Shown here in pieces: positions 6,141-11,343 of a stretch of 11,343 nt of DNA. The number at the start of each line of letters is the position of its first letter. Position 1 is the first letter of the stretch. A model generated the notes under the pieces. That model was given only the letters and a program-made list of their open reading frames with translations, searched no databases and had not been told where the DNA came from. The DNA is from Chloroflexia bacterium (GTDB lineage Bacteria > Chloroflexota > Chloroflexia > Thermomicrobiales > UBA6265). The stretch spans positions 1 to 11,343 of the forward strand of contig JAUIGA010000068.1 of the NCBI GenBank assembly GCA_030430125.1, given 5' to 3'. A program made the translations under genes and the position numbers.

Positions 6141-7601
6141 TCAAGAGCGCGTGAACAACCGGTTCTCGCGCTCGAGCTGATCGGTCACCCACTCGCGTAC
6201 CCCGGCGAGCTGCGACTGCTGCGCTCCCCTGGTGCGCCGTACTTGTTCAGGCGCGGTGCCACCGATGCTGTCACGACCGGACACACTCGTCCACGCATCG
6301 ATCGGCGGTCTGGTATCGGCAAAGACCGGGTGAATCTCCGCCCACTCCGCATCGGTCAGATCGGCGAAGGTCTTGCCCTCGGCAATACACCGGCCGACGA
6401 GCTCCCCGATGACGTGGTGTGCTTCCCGGAACGGCACGCCGCGCTTCGCCAGCAGGTCGGCGGCGTCGGTCGCCAACGTGAAATCGGCGACGGCCGCGGC
6501 AGCCATCGTGTCCTCTCGGAAGGTCGCGGTACGCATCATCGGCGGGAAGACGTCGAGCATCGCCAGGACAGTGTCAACACTGTCGAACAGCGGTTCCTTG
6601 TCTTCCTGCATGTCCTTGTTGAATGCCAGCGGCAGCCCCTTGGTGATCGTCAGGAGCGCCATCAGGTTGCCGTAGAGCCGGCCGCTCTTGCCCCGCCCGA
6701 GCTCGGCGATATCGGCATTCTTCTTCTGCGGCATGATCGAGCTGCCGGTGGAGAATCGATCCGCCAGCTCCATGAAGCGGAACTCGCCCGATGTCCACAG
6801 GATGACCTCTTCCGAAAGGCGGGATACATGCATGCCGACCAGCGCGCAGGCTGAGAGCGCGTCGATCACGAAATCCCGATCGGACACCGCATCGAGGCTA
6901 TTCATGCTGACCTGATCGAACCCGAGCTCCGCGGCGACCCGGGCACGGTCGATCGGATAGGTCGTTCCGGCCAGCGCGGCCGACCCAAGCGCCAGGACGT
7001 TGGTGCGCGCCCACGCCTGGCGCACCCGCTCGATGTCGCGCAGGAACATGGCGACGTAGGCTTGCAGGTGATGGGCGACGAGCACCGGCTGCGCGCGCTG
7101 CAGGTGGGTGTACCCCGGCATGATGGCCGACGGATAGCGTTCGGCCAGGTCGAGCAGCGACTCGCACATCGCGTGCAGCCCGCCAGCGATCTCCACCAGG
7201 CGCCGCCTCGTCCAGAAGCGCACATCGTTGATGACCTGGTCGTTGCGGCTGCGGCCGGTGTGGAGCTTGCCGGCCGTCGCCCCGATCATCTCGCGCAGGC
7301 GCCGCTCAACCCCGGTGTGGACATCCTCGTCGGAGACCGTAAGCGCGAATTCGCCAGCGTCAACCTCATCGAGGATCGTCCAGAGACCGCGTACGATTGT
7401 CGTGGCATCTTCCTCGGGGATGATGCCCTGCGCCCCAAGCATGTCGGCATGCGCGATCGATCCGCGAACATCCTCGCGCACAAGGCGGATATCGAATCCC
7501 ACCGACGCATTGAAGGCCTCCAGGCGCGCGTCGGGCACATCGGAGAACCGCCCGCCCCACGCCTTCGCCGAACCTGTCGCCGCCTGCTCGTTGTCGCTCA
7601 T
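6141..7601 (-). CDS. argH: Argininosuccinate lyase
   Basis: This cytosolic homotetrameric enzyme splits argininosuccinate into arginine and fumarate, the last step of arginine synthesis. The 486-residue length fits the family (about 460) with a short N-terminal extension. Seen in order: WGGRFS (15-20), AGKLHTGRSRNDQV (110-123), GYTHLQRAQPV (163-173, with Thr165-His166 near the active site), LGSAALAGTTYPIDR (205-219) and the fumarase/aspartase signature GSSIMPQKKNADIAE (286-300) with the catalytic serine. Most homologues have MPQKKNP; here it is KKNA. The ATG at 7601 was chosen because conserved sequence follows soon after and GGGGAGAACAGGGCAGG precedes it; an in-frame ATG at 7622 is a weaker alternative. 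It stands alone and is divergent from nurA, with no other arginine gene in the window. Confidence 0.96.
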   Translation of the reverse strand: MSDNEQAATGSAKAWGGRFSDVPDARLEAFNASVGFDIRLVREDVRGSIAHADMLGAQGIIPEEDATTIVRGLWTILDEVDAGEFALTVSDEDVHTGVERRLREMIGATAGKLHTGRSRNDQVINDVRFWTRRRLVEIAGGLHAMCESLLDLAERYPSAIMPGYTHLQRAQPVLVAHHLQAYVAMFLRDIERVRQAWARTNVLALGSAALAGTTYPIDRARVAAELGFDQVSMNSLDAVSDRDFVIDALSACALVGMHVSRLSEEVILWTSGEFRFMELADRFSTGSSIMPQKKNADIAELGRGKSGRLYGNLMALLTITKGLPLAFNKDMQEDKEPLFDSVDTVLAMLDVFPPMMRTATFREDTMAAAAVADFTLATDAADLLAKRGVPFREAHHVIGELVGRCIAEGKTFADLTDAEWAEIHPVFADTRPPIDAWTSVSGRDSIGGTAPEQVRRTRGAQQSQLAGVREWVTDQLERENRLFTRS

Positions 7602-7707
7602 CCTGCCCTGTTCTCCCCGCATCCGGCAATTCAACCTGTCACCACTGTCGAAGGGTACCACCGCGCGGCACCGTATCATTCGCGCTTCCAGGCACGTGAG
7701 CACGGCG

Positions 7708-7736
7708 ATGTACGTACGCTATACTCGACCGTACAT
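7708..7736. promoter_or_regulatory. Dyad operator candidate enclosing a TATACT hexamer
   Basis: ATGTACG (7708-7714) and CGTACAT (7730-7736) are exact inverted repeats separated by 15 nt, so arm centres lie 22 bp (two helical turns) apart. The spacer contains TATACT (7720-7725), a good -10 match on the + strand and a weaker one read on the other strand. A dimeric repressor bound here could cover a promoter. No clear -35 was found. Confidence 0.4.
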
Positions 7737-7900
7737 GATGTGGACCGTCCCCTGCCGGCAGTCGCGCCGTGCCCGACCTGCCAAATGGCACCTCAAGCGC
7801 ACCGGCCCACCGGTTCGCACAGGGCACGATCACACCAGCGAAGAATTGTCCTGCCCCAACCCACCCCCGCGCTCGGGAAGCAAGGAACCGGGCGGGAGTG

Positions 7901-7912
7901 GTACATTTGTTC
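7901..7912. promoter_or_regulatory. SOS (LexA) box-like sequence upstream of nurA
   Basis: GTACATTTGTTC resembles the Gram-positive LexA core GAAC-N4-GTTC (commonly GAACATATGTTC), with 10 of 12 positions identical; one mismatch lies in the left half-site and one in the spacer. It sits 28-39 nt before the nurA start, where a repressor would block initiation or early elongation. That LexA of this organism uses this box type is assumed, not shown. Confidence 0.35.
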
Positions 7913-7929
7913 TACTGGAATTTCCATTT

Positions 7930-7934
7930 GGAGG
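7930..7934 (+). promoter_or_regulatory. Shine-Dalgarno deciding the nurA GTG start
   Basis: GGAGG lies 5 nt before GTG at 7940. The frame is open further upstream to an ATG at 7769, but that added segment is rich in Pro, Ala and Arg, has no ribosome-binding site, and would run through the candidate operator. Confidence 0.65.
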
Positions 7935-7939
7935 CTGGC

Positions 7940-9010
7940 GTGCAGACGACCGCGACACAATCCACAACGCTGCTTGGGATCGTGCGCCAAATCGCCGAGC
8001 AACTGTCGGGCGAAGACCTGCATCTTGCCGACATGTCGCGGGCGGGCTCACTGGAGCTCGACCGATCCCTGCAGGCGGCCGCGACCGGCAGCGAAGCCGA
8101 CCACGGCGAGATTCGACGCCTCGAAGGCGCCATCGAAGCGCGCGTGGTGGAGCGGCACGAAGGCTCGCCGATCCGCTATTTCCTCGACGGGAGCCAGATG
8201 ACGCTACCGGTCTGGCGCGTCGGCACCGTGCCGGTGATCGCCGCGGTATCGGCAGCAGCGATCCTCTATCGCCACAGCCCCGACGATGTCGGGATCGTGC
8301 CCGGCACGCTCATGTCGCAGGTTGCCTGGATCACACCGCGCTACACAACCCACCCGGCGCTCAATCGGCTCGTCGCGGAGCTGGAAATGCTGGGCGAGCG
8401 CATCATCGATCCGCTCGAATCGGTGCACCGCAACGACCCCGGCAGCTACAACGACCAGATCGGGTTGTACACGCACACGCTGGAACGCTCGTACGACGCG
8501 GCGAAGACCCACCGCGAGGCGATCGAGGCCTACCTGCTTGGTATGTGGCAACGCGACGTGCGTCCTACCGACCCGACCGGCTGGATCGTCGCCGACGGAC
8601 GCCTGCGATCGGAGACACGCAATGCCATCGGCCTGGTCAAGGATGTCCAGGCGCAGCATGTGTTCGGCGACGAGGCCGTTGCGCTCTACGATCTCCCGGC
8701 CGGTCATCGCACCACCGCCTATACCCTGGTCGACGAGGGCACGCGGCAGGACTGGGATCGCGCGATGTGGTACCTGCGGATGCAAAACGCCACCGGCATG
8801 GACGCCCGCCACGGGCTGATTCGACTCGAAACGCCGATGACCGACGCGGACCTCGACCTCATCGAACACATCTCGTCATGGATTCTCGCCGAGCGCGCGC
8901 CGCGAGCGTCGTCGGATGCTCGCTGGGCCACACTGCTCTACCCGATACACCTGCTCGAACGGATGCTCAAGCGCCGCATCCAGACCATCACCGCTGGCTG
9001 GCCAGCCTGA
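7940..9010 (+). CDS. nurA: NurA-domain DNA end-resection nuclease
   Basis: This 356-residue cytosolic protein fits NurA (about 300-400). In archaea NurA is a ring-shaped Mn-dependent 5'-3' exonuclease and endonuclease that is loaded on the HerA hexamer and resects DNA ends with Mre11-Rad50. Seen: motif I as IRYFLDGSQ (78-86) with the metal-binding Asp83 in DGS; a long helical middle section (about 140-205); the second acidic motif GWIVADGRL (214-222, Asp219); GLVKDVQ (231-237, Lys234) with the conserved lysine; and late motifs GLIRLETP (292-299) and ARWATLLYPIHLLER (327-341). It starts the operon, and herA begins 21 nt after its stop. The assignment rests on motif order plus the HerA/Mre11 context; overall similarity to archaeal NurA appears low. 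Confidence 0.8.
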   Translation: MQTTATQSTTLLGIVRQIAEQLSGEDLHLADMSRAGSLELDRSLQAAATGSEADHGEIRRLEGAIEARVVERHEGSPIRYFLDGSQMTLPVWRVGTVPVIAAVSAAAILYRHSPDDVGIVPGTLMSQVAWITPRYTTHPALNRLVAELEMLGERIIDPLESVHRNDPGSYNDQIGLYTHTLERSYDAAKTHREAIEAYLLGMWQRDVRPTDPTGWIVADGRLRSETRNAIGLVKDVQAQHVFGDEAVALYDLPAGHRTTAYTLVDEGTRQDWDRAMWYLRMQNATGMDARHGLIRLETPMTDADLDLIEHISSWILAERAPRASSDARWATLLYPIHLLERMLKRRIQTITAGWPA

Positions 9011-9031
9011 CGCCGGAGGAGGCCACACCCG

Positions 9032-11155
9032 ATGCATGACCTGACCGTCGACACCACCGCTATCAGCCAGAACGGCTCGTCCGGGCCGGCGCTGCCCTGG
9101 CGCTCGGAGCTGTTCGCGCCGCTCGTCGATGCCACCACCGGCGAGATCGGCCGTGTCGTCAGCAGCGAGCGCGAGCCGTCCGGCGCGCACGTGTTCTATT
9201 TCTGGGCCGATGACCGGGCATTGACGCTCGATGTCGGGCACATCGTGGTTGGCTTCTCCGAGGAAGCGGCGGTCATCGCCGTGGTCGACCAACCCCGGCG
9301 CTACTCGGACATGCAATCGTTCCTCGACGACTACTTCGATCGTCACGTCGAGCTGGGCATCGCCGACGAGGCCGCCACGAAGCGTCCCGAGATTCTGGTG
9401 TTCGAGGCGAAGGTGCTGGCAACAAAGCACCGTCGCGAGGATGTCGTGTCGAAACGGCCGGTGGTGAACGGGCCGGTGTACTTCGCCACCCAGGACGCGA
9501 TCGAGTACGCGCTCGGTGTCCAGAACTACTCGGGTTTCAGGATCCCGGCACTTATGCACACCAACGGCAACTACGATCGCAACGCCGATGGCATCGTGCA
9601 GGACGAATGGGGTCGGCCACGGTTCCAGCGCACGCCGATCTATCTGGATGCCGACTACCTGCTCGGCCCGGAGGCTGGTCACGCCAACTGGACAGGTCAG
9701 TCCGGCCTGGCGACGAAGACCAGCCACGCGCTCTTCCTGATCAGCTCGGCGTTCCAGACGCTCAAGCGGGAGGGAGAAACCGTCGCGGCGCTGATGTTCA
9801 ACGTGAAGGGGCCGGACCTGCTCTGGCTCGACAAACCGGCGCAACCGATCGACGCCCACGCCGACGCCTACCGGGCGGTGAACAGTCCAGGACTCGGCAA
9901 GGACGACCTCGACGCCTACGCGTCGCTCGGTCTCGAGCCGACGGCGTTCGAGAACATGCGAATCTTCGCGCCGTTCAAACCGGGGGCCGAGCCGGACAGT
10001 CGCGGCGACTACGTCGATCTCGACACCTTCTCTGACTACAGCTGTCTCAATACCGATCGACACGCGCCCGGCGAGACCGAAAACGTCTACCCGATCCTGT
10101 GGTCGCTCGACACCGCCCTCTACTACCCGCACAAGGTCTTCAGTTTCAGCGATCTCGACGACAAGTTGATGGGGTTCATCTACGAGCTGCGGGAACGCGA
10201 CATCGACTCGATCGCCGAGCTCGACAAGCTCTGGAAGAAAATCGACGACTTCTTCGACGAGTCCGGAGAGGACTACTGGGAAGGCCACCACAAGGCAACC
10301 ATCCGCAAGGCCCGCAACCGGTTCAAGGGCATGCAGGACAAGCTCGGCGGGCTGCTGGCGCGCGGCAAGGTGCGCTCGAAGACCATACCCACGCCAGACT
10401 CCCCATTCGTCGATCAGGAGTTGCGGGTCATCGACATCTCGCAGGCGAACTCGACTGCCGGCGAGTTGCTGGTGACCTCCATCATCAACGCCGTCTGGAA
10501 GATGGCCGAGAAATCTTCGCTTGGTGTCACCAAGCTCATCGTGTTCGTCGACGAGCTCAACAAGTACGCGCCGGCCGGGGGTGATGGCGGTCTTCGCGAC
10601 ACGCTGGTGGACATTGCCGCGCGCGGGCGCCACCTCAACGTCGTGCTCTTTGGCGCGCAGCAGTTTCGCTCCCGTGTCGACGGCGAAATCCTTGGCAACT
10701 GCGGCACGTCGCTCTACGGTCGCATCGGTGACGAGGAGATCATCAACGCCGCCTACCGCTCGATCTCCGAGACATCGAAGTCCGAGCTTCTCGGGTTGCC
10801 GAAGGGTCGCTTGCTGATCCGTCACGCGCACTTCCGCGAACCGCTGTTCGGCACCTTCCCCATGCCGCCGACGATCCGTGGCATCGACGGCCAGCGCGTC
10901 TTTGCCGGTGAAGAAAGCGGGGCCCGCGGCGATCCCGCTCAGCTCCTCCACGCGCTGCTCCAATCGCTGATGGGCGACTTCTCCCCATCCCAGGCGGAGG
11001 TCAGGACGCATTGTGACGGACTCGCCGATGAGACGATCGACGCGGTGCTCATGCGAATCAGGCGGGAATACTCCGGTGGCACCCATCGCGGCAACGCGTG
11101 GAAACAGGCGGTGAAGCACCTGAACAGCGCGCGATACGGAGCGTTCGACCGATGA
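9032..11155 (+). CDS. herA: HerA-like hexameric DNA-translocating ATPase (HAS-barrel, DUF87-type)
   Basis: This 707-residue predicted DNA pump works with NurA. The ATG at 9032 follows GGAGGAGG (9015-9022) by 9 nt. Seen: an N-terminal HAS-barrel-like region at about 36-110 (GEIGRVVSSEREPSGAHVFY, then LDVGHIVVGF); a P-loop-like GQSGLATKTS (222-231); LMFNVKGPDLL (254-264), where HerA usually has a DpHGEY-like strand; Walker B LIVFVDELNKY (502-512) with Asp508-Glu509; and RGRHLNVVLFGAQQFRSRV (531-549), matching the HerA/FtsK arginine-finger and sensor region. The C-terminus, after GLPKGRLLIRHAHFREPL, carries the strap-like end. It is about 200 residues longer than archaeal HerA, mainly because of a hydrophilic insertion at about 270-460. 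The P-loop departs from GxxxxGK[ST]. The stop overlaps the next start, implying translational coupling. Confidence 0.85.
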   Translation: MHDLTVDTTAISQNGSSGPALPWRSELFAPLVDATTGEIGRVVSSEREPSGAHVFYFWADDRALTLDVGHIVVGFSEEAAVIAVVDQPRRYSDMQSFLDDYFDRHVELGIADEAATKRPEILVFEAKVLATKHRREDVVSKRPVVNGPVYFATQDAIEYALGVQNYSGFRIPALMHTNGNYDRNADGIVQDEWGRPRFQRTPIYLDADYLLGPEAGHANWTGQSGLATKTSHALFLISSAFQTLKREGETVAALMFNVKGPDLLWLDKPAQPIDAHADAYRAVNSPGLGKDDLDAYASLGLEPTAFENMRIFAPFKPGAEPDSRGDYVDLDTFSDYSCLNTDRHAPGETENVYPILWSLDTALYYPHKVFSFSDLDDKLMGFIYELRERDIDSIAELDKLWKKIDDFFDESGEDYWEGHHKATIRKARNRFKGMQDKLGGLLARGKVRSKTIPTPDSPFVDQELRVIDISQANSTAGELLVTSIINAVWKMAEKSSLGVTKLIVFVDELNKYAPAGGDGGLRDTLVDIAARGRHLNVVLFGAQQFRSRVDGEILGNCGTSLYGRIGDEEIINAAYRSISETSKSELLGLPKGRLLIRHAHFREPLFGTFPMPPTIRGIDGQRVFAGEESGARGDPAQLLHALLQSLMGDFSPSQAEVRTHCDGLADETIDAVLMRIRREYSGGTHRGNAWKQAVKHLNSARYGAFDR

Positions 11156-11343
11156 GCCGCCCATTGCGCATTGCCCACCTCAGCGACACCCATCTCGGGT
11201 ACCGGGCGCTGCACGTACAGGATCCGCTCACCGGTCGCAACCAGCGCGCAATCGACGTCGAAAACGCGTTCCGGGCGACAATCGACGACATCCTTCGGCA
11301 GGATGTCGATTTGGTACTGCATACTGGCGACGTCTTCCACCAA
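11152..11343 (+). CDS. sbcD: Mre11/SbcD-type DNA repair exonuclease (5' part)
   Basis: The first 64 residues are visible; the rest lies beyond the window. The ATG at 11152 overlaps the herA stop as ATGA, with GGAG at 11138-11141 placed 10 nt upstream. Seen: metallophosphoesterase motif I, IAHLSDTHLGY (7-17, metal ligands Asp12 and His14); the Mre11-typical linker GRNQRAIDVENAF (28-40); and motif II, LVLHTGDVFH (54-63, Asp60). Known of the family: a Mn-dependent 3'-5' exonuclease and endonuclease that pairs with the Rad50/SbcC ATPase to process double-strand breaks. A rad50/sbcC gene is expected immediately to the right. The call as Mre11/SbcD rather than a general phosphoesterase is supported by the linker and by the NurA-HerA context. 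Confidence 0.9.
   Translation, partial: MSRPLRIAHLSDTHLGYRALHVQDPLTGRNQRAIDVENAFRATIDDILRQDVDLVLHTGDVFHQ

Larger units (their letters stand above)
7602..7939. other. 338-bp divergent regulatory region between argH and nurA
   Basis: This region must carry the promoters of argH (leftward) and of the nurA-herA-mre11 operon (rightward). Visible elements are a 7-bp dyad at 7708-7736 around TATACT, an SOS-box-like sequence at 7901-7912, a small TGGAA-T-TTCCA inverted repeat at 7916-7926, and the nurA Shine-Dalgarno. Open frames crossing it have no start signals or known motifs. No ARG box for ArgR was recognised. Confidence 0.6.

Noticed and set aside
7769..7939. Upstream extension of nurA from an ATG at 7769.
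   Set aside because: It has no Shine-Dalgarno and a composition unlike the rest of the protein; GTG at 7940 with GGAGG is a better start.
8876..11164. Very long open frame of 762 codons on the minus strand opposite herA.
   Set aside because: It mirrors herA in a high-GC genome, has no recognisable motifs, and the + strand protein has clear HerA motifs, a strong ribosome-binding site and operon spacing.
1..11343. CRISPR arrays, rRNA, tRNA, insertion sequences or attachment sites.
   Set aside because: No regularly spaced direct repeats, transposase motifs, or tRNA/rRNA-like segments were seen on either strand.

Overview
The window is a high-GC, gene-dense bacterial segment. The nearest relatives I can suggest are Chloroflexota of the Thermomicrobia/Sphaerobacter type. 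That rests on the mix of genes: a BMP/nucleoside-type ABC transporter beside a CoxL-like molybdenum hydroxylase, a DUF433/DUF5615 pair, and a bacterial NurA-HerA-Mre11 cluster. It is an inference from style, not from a marker gene.

Left part (1-4909, all + strand). The 3' end of one ABC permease is followed by a complete second permease of the nucleoside/simple-sugar (BPD_transp_2) family. Next come a LuxR-type response regulator with a degenerate receiver domain and a large molybdopterin-binding subunit of the xanthine dehydrogenase family. The simplest reading is uptake and oxidation of a purine-like or other heterocyclic compound under local control. No substrate-binding protein, ATPase, FAD subunit or iron-sulphur subunit lies in the window. 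A strong hairpin at 4940-4966 closes this block.

Middle part (4910-6140). A small DUF433 antitoxin-like gene overlaps a DUF5615 (PIN-like) toxin-like gene that appears frameshifted. A perfect 36-nt palindrome lies between this pair and the convergent argH.

Right part (6141-11343). argH (argininosuccinate lyase, last step of arginine synthesis) is on the minus strand. Divergent from it is a tight + strand operon, nurA - herA - mre11/sbcD (cut by the window edge), with 21 nt between the first two genes and a 4-bp ATGA overlap between the last two. This is the archaeal-style DNA-end-resection gene set. The HerA-like ATPase is enlarged and has an unusual P-loop. The argH-nurA divergent region carries a 7-bp dyad around a TATACT hexamer, and near nurA a sequence close to the Gram-positive SOS (LexA) box. 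The NurA-HerA-Mre11 operon and its possible damage-responsive control are the most interesting part of the window.
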